From NCBI RefSeq assembly GCF_047607445.1, contig NZ_JBLKRT010000026.1, forward strand, positions 3,719-67,718: DNA of 64,000 nucleotides. Reading direction: 5' to 3'. Positions 32,654 through 41,270 of this stretch are shown here, one piece after another (position 1 is the stretch's first letter; every line of letters starts with the position of its first letter). This DNA comes from Crystallibacter sulfonylureivorans_A (GTDB taxonomy: Bacteria > Actinomycetota > Actinomycetes > Actinomycetales > Micrococcaceae). The position numbers and the translations under genes were made by a program. The notes beneath the pieces were generated by a model. That model did not search any database. It saw only the letters and a list, made by a program, of their open reading frames with translations, and had not been told where the DNA came from.

Positions 32654-34834
32654 CTACCGGATCCGTTCCGGGTCCAGGTCAATCCGGCGCAGCAGCTGCG
32701 CGTTCAGCGCCACGACGATCGTGGAGATCGACATCAGGATCGCGGCGACGGCCGGGGAGATCGCGACGCCGGCGAAGGCGAGCACGCCGGCGGCCAGCGG
32801 CACGGCGATGATGTTGTAGCCGGTGGCCCAGATCAGGTTCTGGATCATCTTCCTGTAGCTGGCGCGTGACAGGTCGATCATCGACAGCACCGAGCGCGGG
32901 TCGTTGCCGGCCAGCACGACGCCGGCCGATTCCATGGCCACGTCGGTGCCCGCGCCGATGGCGATGCCGACCTCGGAGCGGGCAAGCGCAGGTGAGTCGT
33001 TGACGCCGTCGCCAACCATGGCCACCTTCAGCCCGCGCTGCTGCAGCTCGATGACCTTCTTGTCCTTGTCCTGCGGCAGCACCTCGGCGAAGACCTCGTC
33101 AATGCCCAGGTCTCTGCCCACGGCGTTGGCGACCTGGCGGGCGTCGCCGGTGATCAGGGCGACCTTGACGCCGCGCTCCTGCAGCGCCTTCACGGCTGCC
33201 CGGGACTCGCTCCGCACCTTGTCTTCCAGGGCCAGCGCGCCGATGATCCTTCCGTCGCGGACCACATGCAGCACACCGGCACCTCGGTCCATCCAGGCCT
33301 CGGTTTCCCTTGCGATGTCTTCGGGCTCGCTGAGGTTCAGTTCGCGGAGCATGTTCGGTCCGCCGACGGAGACCTCGGAGCCGTTCACTGTCGCGCGGAC
33401 ACCCCGCCCTGTGCTCGACGTGAAGGTGCTGCCGGACAGGCCCAGCCTGACCGCTCCGGGGTTCTGCGCTGCGGCCTTGACGATGGCTCGGGCCACAGGG
33501 TGTTCGCTGTCCGATTCGGCGGCCGCGGCCAGGGCCAGCAGCTCAGCCTCGGTGACACCTTGGACGGGGGCGACGGCGGTGACGGCGTGCTCACCTTCGG
33601 TTAGGGTGCCGGTCTTGTCGAACAACACCACGTCGATGGTGCGCATCCGCTCCAGCGCCATCCGGTTCTTGATCAGCACGCCGGAACGAGCGGCCCGTTC
33701 GGTGGAAATGGCGATGACCAGCGGAATGGCCAGACCCAGGGCATGCGGGCAGGCAATGACCAGCACGGTGACTGTGCGGACCACCGCTTCATCCGGGCTG
33801 CCCAGGATCAGCCAAGCAGTGAAGGTGATGATGCCGGCAACCAGAGCAAAGTAGAACAGGAGGGCCGCCGCCCGATCGGCCAGGGCTTGCGCTCTGGACG
33901 AGGATGCCTGGGCCTCTGCGACCAGGCGTTGGATGCCGGCAAGGGCTGTGTCGGAACCGACGGCGCTGATCTGCACCCGCACTGCGTTGTCCGTGGCGAC
34001 CGTACCGGCGACCACGGTATCCCCGGTGCCGCGGCCGACGGCCTTGGACTCACCGGTAATCATGGATTCGTCGAATTCGGCTTCGCCGTAGATGATCCGC
34101 CCGTCTGCCGGCACCCGGGCACCTGAGCGAATCAGGACGACATCCCCGGTGCCCAGCGAACCGATCGGGACGGTGGTGACTGTCCCGTCGCCGTTGACCT
34201 TGTCCGCTTCATCCGGCAGCAGCGCGGCCAGCGCATCGAGGGCGCCCTGGGCGGAGCCGAGGGCGCGCATCTCCATCCAGTGGCCGAGCAGCATGATCAC
34301 GATCAGCAGGGCCAGTTCCCACCAGAAGTCCAGGTCGAACCCGCCAATGCCCAGGGTTGTGATCCAGGAGGCGGCGAAAGCGACCGTGATCGCCATGGCG
34401 ATCAGCAGCATCATGCCCGGTTGCCGGGACTTCAGTTCCTTCACCCCGCCCTTCAGGAACGGCATGCCCCCGTAGAAGAAGATGACCGTACCGAGCACGG
34501 GCGGGATCCACGCTGCCCCGGGGAACTGCGGGATTTCGTAGCCAAAGAGCATCCCGAACATCGGGCTGAAAAACACCACGGGGACTGACAGGGCCAGGGA
34601 CAGCCAGAACTTGTTCTTGAACATGGCGGTGCTGTGCCCGGCATGTTCGCCGTGCGTGTGGACGGCATGCTCTTCGTCCACCGCAGAATGCGCGTCATGT
34701 CCGGCCGGCATGGCCTGCCCGTGCGTATCGTGATCGGTCACCGCCGGCCCATGGCCCTCATGGCCCGGGTCAAGAACAGGTTTCCGGGTGTGACCGGTCG
34801 AATCGTGGTCGTGCTGCGAATGCTCGGTGTTCAT
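32654..34834 (-). CDS. copB: Copper-exporting P-type ATPase, CopB (PIB-3) type
   Basis: A 726-residue copper ATPase. The N-terminus is His-rich (HSQHDHDSTGH ... HTHGEHAGH) instead of an HMA domain, and the membrane metal motif is CPH (VIACPHALGLAIP), both diagnostic of PIB-3/CopB pumps for Cu2+ or Cu+. Other motifs: TGES, FDKTGTLTEGEH, SEHPVARAI and MVGDGVNDSPAL. The ATG at 34834 is used instead of an upstream in-frame start. It follows the CopZ-like gene downstream of the CsoR-type operator. Confidence 0.93.
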   Translation of the reverse strand: MNTEHSQHDHDSTGHTRKPVLDPGHEGHGPAVTDHDTHGQAMPAGHDAHSAVDEEHAVHTHGEHAGHSTAMFKNKFWLSLALSVPVVFFSPMFGMLFGYEIPQFPGAAWIPPVLGTVIFFYGGMPFLKGGVKELKSRQPGMMLLIAMAITVAFAASWITTLGIGGFDLDFWWELALLIVIMLLGHWMEMRALGSAQGALDALAALLPDEADKVNGDGTVTTVPIGSLGTGDVVLIRSGARVPADGRIIYGEAEFDESMITGESKAVGRGTGDTVVAGTVATDNAVRVQISAVGSDTALAGIQRLVAEAQASSSRAQALADRAAALLFYFALVAGIITFTAWLILGSPDEAVVRTVTVLVIACPHALGLAIPLVIAISTERAARSGVLIKNRMALERMRTIDVVLFDKTGTLTEGEHAVTAVAPVQGVTEAELLALAAAAESDSEHPVARAIVKAAAQNPGAVRLGLSGSTFTSSTGRGVRATVNGSEVSVGGPNMLRELNLSEPEDIARETEAWMDRGAGVLHVVRDGRIIGALALEDKVRSESRAAVKALQERGVKVALITGDARQVANAVGRDLGIDEVFAEVLPQDKDKKVIELQQRGLKVAMVGDGVNDSPALARSEVGIAIGAGTDVAMESAGVVLAGNDPRSVLSMIDLSRASYRKMIQNLIWATGYNIIAVPLAAGVLAFAGVAISPAVAAILMSISTIVVALNAQLLRRIDLDPERIR

Positions 34835-34900
34835 GACTCTTCTTTCATAGCCGGGCGGCGCCCTCACCGCCGAATGGCGGCGCTTCGGAGATCCGGGTCT

Positions 34901-35248
34901 TCAGGAAGTGATGAGTTCGTAGCCGGCCTCAGCAACGGCCGACCGCACCGCATCCTCGTCGAGGGGACGCGCGGCAGCAAGGGTGACAGTGGAAATGCCG
35001 CCGGGAACCAGATCGATCTGCACATCCCTGACCCCATCGAGTGCACTCAGTACTTCGGTGATGCTGGAGGCGCAGTGTCCGCAGGTCATGCCCGCCACGC
35101 GGTACTCAGCTGCAGCCGTCAGGCCCGGCGGCTGTTCTGGTTGCGGGTGCTCGGCTTGGTTCTTGGAACCGATGTCCGGCGCGCAGCAGGCGCAGCCGGA
35201 AGCGGACTCGGTTAGCAGGGGAAGTTCGCGGTCAAGGGGCGCGCTCAT
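34901..35248 (-). CDS. copZ: CopZ-like heavy-metal-associated (HMA) protein
   Basis: A 115-residue protein from the ATG at 35248. The C-terminal 65 residues form an HMA domain with GMTCGHCASSITEVLSAL (CxxC) and a ferredoxin-like pattern. The N-terminal 45 residues carry an extra ASGCACCAP cysteine cluster, which is longer than a usual 68-residue CopZ. It should hand copper to the CopB pump encoded just downstream. The GTG/ATG alternatives upstream would add seven residues. Confidence 0.85.
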   Translation of the reverse strand: MSAPLDRELPLLTESASGCACCAPDIGSKNQAEHPQPEQPPGLTAAAEYRVAGMTCGHCASSITEVLSALDGVRDVQIDLVPGGISTVTLAAARPLDEDAVRSAVAEAGYELITS

Positions 35249-35401
35249 GGTGTTCTCCTCACACTTCATTCGTGATGGCCGCGGGAATCTGGAACGCCAG
35301 GCCGCAGAGGGGATGACGTTCCGCCGCCGCAGCGGTGAGGACCTTCACTGCGTTGAAGCCCTAAACGGGCCCGTGACGCTGGTTTCCGGTAACCTCCAGT
35401 T

Positions 35402-35422
35402 CTATACCCCCCAGGGGTATAG
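35402..35422. promoter_or_regulatory. CsoR-type copper operator
   Basis: CTATACCCC and GGGGTATAG flank CCA in a perfect inverted repeat. A TATACCCC...GGGGTATA palindrome is the established CsoR box. It lies between the divergent copZ-copB run and the copper-storage gene, so it can serve both. No csoR gene is visible in this window. Confidence 0.85.
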
Positions 35423-35533
35423 GTCAAGCCGGCCCCTCCGGCCTAGGTAGCCAGCACTCCAATAGTAAGGCTACTGTGCTTATGTGGCGGCCGACGCCCG
35501 TCGGCCTGCAACCCGACAAACAGGAGCAAGATC

Positions 35534-35956
35534 ATGACGCACATCAGCTCAATGCTCGACACCTACCCCAAGGACCTGGGCGGAGTGGACCGTCAGAAAC
35601 TCGCCGACTGCATAGCCGCCTGTTTCGAATGCGCCCAGACCTGCACCGCCTGCGCCGACGCCTGCCTCTCGGAGGACATGGTCGCGGACCTGACCAAATG
35701 CATTCGCACCAATCTGGACTGCGCCGACATCTGTGCCACGACCGGCAACATTCTCTCCCGCCACACCGGCTACGACGCGAACATCACCAAAGCCGTCTTG
35801 GAGGCCTGCCGGACGGTTTGCAAGGCTTGCGCCGACGAATGCGAACAGCACGCCGAGATGCACGAACACTGCAAGGTGTGCGCAGAGGCCTGCCGCCGTT
35901 GTGAAAAAGCCTGCGACGAGCTGCTGTCCTCCCTCGGACGCGGCGCCTCCGAATAG
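35534..35956 (+). CDS. Four-helix-bundle copper storage protein (Csp type, DUF326)
   Basis: A 140-residue helical protein with about 17 cysteines arranged in CxxxC repeats along the helices (CIAACFECAQTCTACADACL, CIRTNLDCADIC, CRTVCKACADECEQH, HCKVCAEACRRCEKAC). This pattern lines the inside of the Csp four-helix bundle, which binds many Cu+ ions. There is no signal peptide, so it resembles cytosolic Csp3. AGGAG precedes the start. It diverges from the copper export operon across the CsoR-type box. Confidence 0.9.
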   Translation: MTHISSMLDTYPKDLGGVDRQKLADCIAACFECAQTCTACADACLSEDMVADLTKCIRTNLDCADICATTGNILSRHTGYDANITKAVLEACRTVCKACADECEQHAEMHEHCKVCAEACRRCEKACDELLSSLGRGASE

Positions 35957-36114
35957 GAACAAACCCGGAACAAACCGCAAGCCTGCCGCCCCTCCCTGTC
36001 ATCGAGGATGGGGCGGGCGTACCCTGTGAGACGCCAGATCCGGTGTACAGGCTGCTTTGGGTTGCCGACGTTTTTCTAAGGATCTCAAAACGCTGAAGTG
36101 TGGATGGAAGGACC

Positions 36115-36528
36115 ATGGCTGAACGGATCCCGCTCCTTGAACGGTGGTTGCCCGGGTTTCCGGCCCGGTTGAGGATCCTGCCGTTACTCGCAGCTGCGCT
36201 CTTCGTGGCAAATGCTGGCATAGTATGCCTACCAGCCCAACACTCCCATGGTTCGAAGCCGGGGAATTTATACGCCGCTGCAGTCCCCGCTGTCGGCCAC
36301 ACCGATCCTTCAACCGCACACATACCTTGCGGCAGCGGCCACCAGTGCTGCACGAATCCCGCGGACAAGATATACAGTGAGCCGCTGTATCGGATAGCCG
36401 GCCAGCTGACCATGGACGCTCCCCGATTCCACCCGCTGCGGCCTGCCGGCAACGCCCCGGCAGGCGGACCGTCACCTCCTGCGTCCGCTGCCCTCTCATT
36501 AATCGGCATCGGCGTCAGCAGGACATAA
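36115..36528 (+). CDS. Unknown exported or membrane protein
   Basis: A 137-residue protein from ATG 36115 with GGAAGG upstream. One hydrophobic helix (LRILPLLAAALFVANAGIVCL, about residues 20-40) is followed by a His/Cys-containing outside region (AQHSHGS, IPCGSGHQCCTNP). The composition recalls small metal-cluster membrane proteins such as DUF6153, but I do not recognise a family. It lies downstream of the Csp gene on the same strand. Confidence 0.5.
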   Translation: MAERIPLLERWLPGFPARLRILPLLAAALFVANAGIVCLPAQHSHGSKPGNLYAAAVPAVGHTDPSTAHIPCGSGHQCCTNPADKIYSEPLYRIAGQLTMDAPRFHPLRPAGNAPAGGPSPPASAALSLIGIGVSRT

Positions 36529-36803
36529 ACCAGCACAGCTATGCCTGTCTGCCTGGGGATTTCCAGGGCAGGCAGGCGCACTCCACCCTCCCTCCGGCAG
36601 CGGCCCGCTACTTTACTGTGGGCCCTTTTGGTCACCGTGTCCCCGGCGCCCTGGACGCTCGCCCTGAGCCGGCGTGCGTATCCGACGCGGTATTCCTGCC
36701 CTGTGGGAGCGTGGAAAAGACGCCCAGGCGACGATCACGAGGCTCTGAATTCTTGCTCCGGGAAACCGGACGGGAGGGCCCGGCGAAGCTCAGGGAAAGA
36801 GCC
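36529..36803. other. Intergenic region, nothing recognised
   Basis: 275 bp without a family-supported frame. A frame opening at 36618 reads into the small ORF below but has no signature. Confidence 0.4.
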
Positions 36804-36887
36804 ATGGACATAAGCAAAACACGACAGGCGATAACGGAATATTGCGCCTCTACCGGGCGCGCAGAAGACGAGGAGGCAAATCGATGA
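36804..36887 (+). CDS. Possible 27-residue ORF coupled to the DUF305 gene
   Basis: ATG 36804 with AGGGAAAGA upstream opens a 27-codon frame rich in charged residues (MDISKTRQAITEYCASTG...). Its TGA (36885-36887) overlaps the ATGA start of the DUF305 gene at 36884. It may be a coupled leader or a small protein. Confidence 0.3.
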   Translation: MDISKTRQAITEYCASTGRAEDEEANR

Positions 36888-37483
36888 CCATGAAAGACAA
36901 GGCGCGAGACGGAGCCGAGCACCACGACCAAGGGAAGTCCCATGGACCAAGGAAGATGTACCTACGGTTCGCGGCCATGATCCTGACCGCGATGGTCGTC
37001 ATGTACTGGGTCATGTTTGTCGGTTCCTGGGAATGGTCCCACGTGCGTTTCAGCCAGAGCAGAATCTTCATGGCGATCACGATGGGCGGCACCATGGGAT
37101 TGGTCATGCTCGCCTGGATGCTCAACATGTACAAGAACACAAAGGCAAACGTTGCGGTGATCGTCGTCAGCGTTCTGCTCATTGCAGGAGGTGTGTTCCT
37201 GGACCGCAGCCAGATAACCGTGAACGACACAGCGTTTATGCGCGCTATGATTCCCCATCACTCCTTGGCCATTACCCGATCCGAACGCGCCCAGATAAAG
37301 GACGTCCGAGTCTGCGAGCTTGCCGCCAGCATCAGCGAGGCACAGCGGCGCGAGATCCTTGAGATGGACTGGCTTATCGAGGACATCGAGCGAAACGGCG
37401 CTGCCCAGACCGCCGAGGAGGCCGACTCCCGCCCCGTCCCGGACTACCAGGAGGCTCCCGAACGGCAATGTCCTACCGACTGA
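36884..37483 (+). CDS. DUF305 membrane protein
   Basis: A 199-residue protein with three membrane helices (about residues 25-45, 58-78, 88-105) followed by an outside DUF305 helical domain with the metal-site motif FMRAMIPHHSLAITRSERA. This membrane-anchored form is common beside copper genes. AGGAGG stands 10 bp upstream of the ATG. A second DUF305 protein, a lipoprotein, is encoded at 31325-31987. Confidence 0.85.
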   Translation: MTMKDKARDGAEHHDQGKSHGPRKMYLRFAAMILTAMVVMYWVMFVGSWEWSHVRFSQSRIFMAITMGGTMGLVMLAWMLNMYKNTKANVAVIVVSVLLIAGGVFLDRSQITVNDTAFMRAMIPHHSLAITRSERAQIKDVRVCELAASISEAQRREILEMDWLIEDIERNGAAQTAEEADSRPVPDYQEAPERQCPTD

Positions 37484-37615
37484 TGCCATACACGGCGTGG
37501 TCGAGAACAGTACCGTGGCCTCCACCCACAGCCTAAGTGAATCTTCTGGCTCGTAGGATGAGTCGCATAAGCCGGTCCTCCACCGCGACACTTACGGACC
37601 GCTCCCGGGCCGGGA

Positions 37616-37642
37616 AAGAAGCCATACAAGTACTGGCTTCTT
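37616..37642. terminator. Hairpin upstream of the resolvase gene
   Basis: A perfect 9-bp stem AAGAAGCCA/TGGCTTCTT with a 9-nt loop, between the DUF305 gene and the resolvase. The symmetric A and T ends allow bidirectional termination. Confidence 0.5.
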
Positions 37643-37707
37643 AGATTCGCGTATACCCCGCCCGCAAAAAAGCCCGGTGAAGGTAGCCTAAACGCTACAG
37701 TTAGGGC

Positions 37708-38286
37708 ATGTCCGCGCACATCATCGGCTACGCCCGCGTCTCAACCAACGAGCAGGACCTCACCGCCCAAAGAAACGGACTGGCCGCATTGGGCGTGCCC
37801 GACGACAGGATCTATACCGACCACGGGCTCACCGGCACCAACCGCGACCGGCCCGGCCTCCGTGAAGCCCTCGCCGCGGTCCGCGCCGGCGACACCCTAG
37901 TCATCACCAAACTCGACCGGCTCGCCCGCTCCCTACCCGACGCCCGCGACATCGTCGAAGAACTGACAAAAAAGAAAGTGAAGCTAAGCATCGGCGGATC
38001 CGTGCACGACCCGACCGACCCGGTCGGCCGACTCCTCTTCAACGTCCTGGCCATGGTCGCCGAATTCGAATCCGACCTCATCCGGGCCCGCACCCGCGAA
38101 GGCATGCAGGTCGCCAAGGCCAAAGGCCGACTCCGAGGCAAACAGCCCAAACTCTCCAAAAGCCAGGAAGCCCACCTCGTCTCCCTATATAAGGGAGGAC
38201 AACACACCACCGCGGAGATCGCCGAGCTCTTCAAGGTCGCCCGCAGCACGGTCTACCGCATCGTGAAACGGACACCGGCCTCCTGA
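37708..38286 (+). CDS. Serine recombinase (resolvase/invertase family)
   Basis: A 192-residue small serine recombinase. The catalytic region reads IIGYARVSTNEQDL with the nucleophile Ser in RVST (about residue 12), followed by ITKLDRLARSLPDARDIVEEL and GRLLFNVLAMVAEFESDLIRARTREGM. The C-terminal HTH is HTTAEIAELFKVARSTVYRIV. It could resolve plasmid multimers or be left from a Tn3-family transposon; no Tn3 transposase gene is present nearby. Confidence 0.9.
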   Translation: MSAHIIGYARVSTNEQDLTAQRNGLAALGVPDDRIYTDHGLTGTNRDRPGLREALAAVRAGDTLVITKLDRLARSLPDARDIVEELTKKKVKLSIGGSVHDPTDPVGRLLFNVLAMVAEFESDLIRARTREGMQVAKAKGRLRGKQPKLSKSQEAHLVSLYKGGQHTTAEIAELFKVARSTVYRIVKRTPAS

Positions 38287-38332
38287 TGCCGCAACAACGA
38301 AAGGTCTCGGCGCAAATGAAAGCCACACCCGC

Positions 38333-39019
38333 ATGAGCAACTTCGACGACCATGCGCCGTGGCCGGACAGTCCGTGGCCGAACAGTCCGCGGGCGCACCG
38401 GCATCGTGCGGAGGTGGACCGGAAGTTGGCGCTGCTGGACGAACCGCACGTCAAAGACCTCAACGACTGGGTCCGGGACTTGAACCGGATGCGGGCCGGA
38501 CATCAAGCGGCCGCCGAATCGCTGGTGCCGTGGTTCGATCCCAGCGGCGGCGGCATATACGCCCGAATCCTTTTCCTGCTCGAGGCCCCGGGCAGCCGGT
38601 CCTCAGCCTCCCGCGGCTCGGGACTGATTTCAATCGACAACAACGACGCCACCGCTGCCAACTGCTTCACCTTGGCACACGAGGCGGGCCTGCCCCGCCA
38701 GGCCTTCGCCCTCTGGAACATCGTGCCCTGGTATCTGCCGGACGGGCCCCGGACCCAGACCACCCGACTGGCTGACGTGCTCGAGGCAACGCAGCACCTC
38801 GAGACAGTCCTGGGCTTGTTCCGGCAACTTGACCTAGTCATCACTTTCGGTGCGCATGCCAGGACCGGATGGGAGCTGCTCCGGACCCGCTCATCCGGGA
38901 TCCGCTCCCTCGACTGGCAGGCGGTCCCACATCCCAGCGCCACGAACCTCAACACCCGGCCCGAAAACCGGGCCGAAATCCTCTGTGCCATGAGGAACGC
39001 CGCTAAGACGACTTGGTAA
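38333..39019 (+). CDS. Uracil-DNA-glycosylase-superfamily protein
   Basis: A 228-residue protein. The UDG-superfamily layout is visible: ARILFLLEAPG (motif 1 strand and turn), AANCFTLAHEAGL, FALWNIVPWYLP, LDLVITFGAHAR and the closing VPHPSATNLN (motif with His). Such distant UDG-fold proteins occur in DNA repair and in defence islands. The usual catalytic Asp or Asn of motif 1 is replaced by Glu or shifted (LLEAPGS), so activity is uncertain. It lies between the resolvase and the ubiquitin-like operon. Confidence 0.65.
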   Translation: MSNFDDHAPWPDSPWPNSPRAHRHRAEVDRKLALLDEPHVKDLNDWVRDLNRMRAGHQAAAESLVPWFDPSGGGIYARILFLLEAPGSRSSASRGSGLISIDNNDATAANCFTLAHEAGLPRQAFALWNIVPWYLPDGPRTQTTRLADVLEATQHLETVLGLFRQLDLVITFGAHARTGWELLRTRSSGIRSLDWQAVPHPSATNLNTRPENRAEILCAMRNAAKTTW

Positions 39020-39409
39020 GCGCAGCGTCCACTGGACTTCCTACCCCAGACCAGAAGTTTTCAGACACGGCGTTTCCGGCGGCGGCGGCTCGATTGCACC
39101 GGTAGGGTCCGGAGCATGGGGGTTTCGACGGTCCATCCCGGCAATCCTCTGGCTGCCGGCACTCATTGGCCTGACCGGATGTTTCATGTGCCTCGTAACT
39201 GATGGTGAACACGCCGACTCAACAAGATCGTTAAGGGACATAGTTAGGTGAATCGCCGGTCTCATAAGACTGCACTGAAATAGGACAAGGACAGTCGTCA
39301 CGGTTGCGCATTGGGCGAGCCTGTCGTATCTGGAGGGTTTCGAGACCCCGGTCGGCCGTGAACGACCGCGGGCCGACCTTGGCTGGTCGACCCGCGGAAG
39401 TGCTGCCAC
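39020..39409. other. Intergenic region between convergent genes
   Basis: 390 bp with no family-supported gene. One plus-strand frame near 39110-39240 encodes a hydrophobic stretch with a lipobox-like LIGLTGC but has no start codon, so it may be a remnant. The sequence may mark the boundary of the island that follows. Confidence 0.4.
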
Positions 39410-40888
39410 CTACTGGAGTCGGGAAATTGCGCGCTGCAGGAAATCCTCGGTCGCCGCGAGGGCGCGGAGGCGCAGGGGGCTCTTCTTTCTCGCACGTTTG
39501 GAAACGATGGCGCGCCAATCTTCGCGGTGCTCGGCGATTGGAGTGCGGGTATCACCTACGGCAGTCGCGTTCTCGTAAGCACAGTAGGGGCCTGAAATCG
39601 CGGCCGAGTGCTCTAGGGTGTGCGTGGATAGGACGTGACGCAGCGGCGAAGAAGCGCCGCGGCCGCCCGGGTGGGCAGTGAGACTGACGAACTGTGCCAG
39701 CAGGGCAGCGCTGACACTCGCGGAGAGCGCGGCGACGTTCTGGCGGGAGGGAGCTTCGCGACGCGCTCCCGCGATATATTCCGGATCATCCAGCAGCCCC
39801 TGTTTATCGAGTGGAATGTCGCCGATAACGAGCTGGCCGAGGCACGCCATGCACGGGCGTCCTGGAACAAGCGTGTGCGCACGCCAGATGCCGTTGCGCA
39901 TGCGCCCATCCGGGAAGGTGTCAAGCGCGATTCCGCCATCGATGACCGGAATGAGGTCAGTGTAGGCGAGTGCGTTCAGCACAGCTCGCGGCCAGGGGCG
40001 GTCGACACAGGAGAAGATGACGTCATAGTCGAGCGCCGGGCTTACACCGACGGGGTCGGTGATGCTGACCTCGTGACGTCGAATCTCGAACGACTCCGCG
40101 GTCGCGGCAGATTTCATCAGGCGCGCGGCTACTTCGACCTTGGACCGCTCGAGCGCGGCGTCGAGGCGTGTGGCGCCGATCATGCGGTCCAAGTTCACCG
40201 TTTCGACGGCGTCGTAATCCATCACCCCGACCGTCGCCAGGCCAGTCGCGGCGAGGCGCTGCGCGACGTCGAGGCCGACGCTACCGCCACCGACGACGAG
40301 GACGCGCAGGCGCGCAATTGAACCCTGCGTGCGCTCACCCCACGACGAGACCGTCCGCTGCTGGGAACGAGTCACGCGGGGGATCGGACGGATCTCATCG
40401 TTCCAGGTGACAGCGAGCCTCGAAGACACCGACCTCACGGATTCCGCCCAGGTAGGAGCGGTCCGATCGAACCAGAACCGGGCGGACCACGATGTGTCGC
40501 GACCGCCCAAGGTCATCCCTAGGAGTGGCGCTTTCGTAATCCCGCGGGCGACGCGCTCATACTCGGACTCCGTCTCCCGGTCCATGCCGCTAAGTAATTG
40601 CCAGCCGCGAGAGCCCGGATGGGAGTGCAGCAATGCGAGTCCGTGGCCGGCGGCGCGTGCCTCATTCGATGCGCGGAGCACATATCCACTGGTGAACGAC
40701 GCGTTCCCGTGCACGTGTCGCTCGCCTTCTCCGGGGAAAATTACAGACTTGATGAGAGCGGTTGTGCGCTCCACGCCGGTGGAGAGGACGTACGTCGCGG
40801 CGAGCACGTCCTCCTGGCCATCTTGGCGGATGAGGTGCTCACGCATGGCCACTTCGACTTCACCAGTCATCGCTACGGAATACCTCAT
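39410..40888 (-). CDS. JAB deubiquitinase-E1 (ThiF) fusion protein of a ubiquitin-like system
   Basis: A 492-residue fusion, started at ATG 40888, one base after the E2 stop. Residues 1-130 are a JAB/JAMM metalloprotease domain with HSHPGSRGWQLLSGMD (His88, His90, Ser100, Asp103), the zinc-site pattern of deubiquitinating enzymes. Residues about 190-450 are an E1/ThiF-type adenylation domain: nucleotide-binding VVGGGSVGLDVAQRL (about 198-212), then DYDAVETVNLDRMIGAT, FSCVDRPWPRAVLN and the CxxC pair GRPCMACLG. The protein should process the tandem ubiquitin-like partner and activate its C-terminus. E1-JAB fusions with E2 and poly-ubiquitin-like genes are known as bacterial ubiquitin-like conjugation operons. 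Confidence 0.85.
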   Translation of the reverse strand: MRYSVAMTGEVEVAMREHLIRQDGQEDVLAATYVLSTGVERTTALIKSVIFPGEGERHVHGNASFTSGYVLRASNEARAAGHGLALLHSHPGSRGWQLLSGMDRETESEYERVARGITKAPLLGMTLGGRDTSWSARFWFDRTAPTWAESVRSVSSRLAVTWNDEIRPIPRVTRSQQRTVSSWGERTQGSIARLRVLVVGGGSVGLDVAQRLAATGLATVGVMDYDAVETVNLDRMIGATRLDAALERSKVEVAARLMKSAATAESFEIRRHEVSITDPVGVSPALDYDVIFSCVDRPWPRAVLNALAYTDLIPVIDGGIALDTFPDGRMRNGIWRAHTLVPGRPCMACLGQLVIGDIPLDKQGLLDDPEYIAGARREAPSRQNVAALSASVSAALLAQFVSLTAHPGGRGASSPLRHVLSTHTLEHSAAISGPYCAYENATAVGDTRTPIAEHREDWRAIVSKRARKKSPLRLRALAATEDFLQRAISRLQ

Positions 40889-40889
40889 G

Positions 40890-41270
40890 TCATGCCGCCT
40901 TCCGGATTGCGATCGAGAGGAAGCCCCGAACGTGCCGGAGCCACGCCAGGGCCGGCGGAATCGACATGTCCGTGTAGCTGAAATCGCGGGAATGCCGCTT
41001 CCACCCAGGTTGGCAGTCGATTTCATCCATATTCGTCTCAGAGAACGTGACCGAGTCAGGAAGGTGGATCCAGTGAGGAGGGACCATAGGCCAGCTCAGC
41101 ACCTCGGACATGCTGACGCCGGTCGTCACCGTCTGCCCGCTCAGGGCGCCGCCTACCGCGACGACGTCGTACAGGATGCGGGGTCCGTCGGCCCGGGCAG
41201 TGGCGCCCACGGCGGTCATGTCATTGATGAACTGTTGGGCCGGCCCGGTTAGGCCGGCCGCATCGCTCAC
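40890..41270 (-). CDS. Prokaryotic E2-like protein (Prok-E2_E type)
   Basis: A 126-residue protein starting at GTG 41270, overlapping the upstream stop as GTGA. The pattern WIHLPDSVTFSETNMDEIDCQPGWKRHSRDFSY is typical of bacterial E2 family E proteins that pair with multi-ubiquitin genes. The only cysteine is Cys86, in IDCQPGW, making it the candidate thioester residue. It should accept the activated ubiquitin-like protein from the JAB-E1 protein and transfer it to targets. No E3-like gene is visible. Confidence 0.75.
   Translation of the reverse strand: MSDAAGLTGPAQQFINDMTAVGATARADGPRILYDVVAVGGALSGQTVTTGVSMSEVLSWPMVPPHWIHLPDSVTFSETNMDEIDCQPGWKRHSRDFSYTDMSIPPALAWLRHVRGFLSIAIRKAA

Noticed and set aside
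37708..39240. Complete Tn3-family transposon around the serine recombinase
   Set aside because: No Tn3-type transposase frame or terminal inverted repeats were found near the resolvase.
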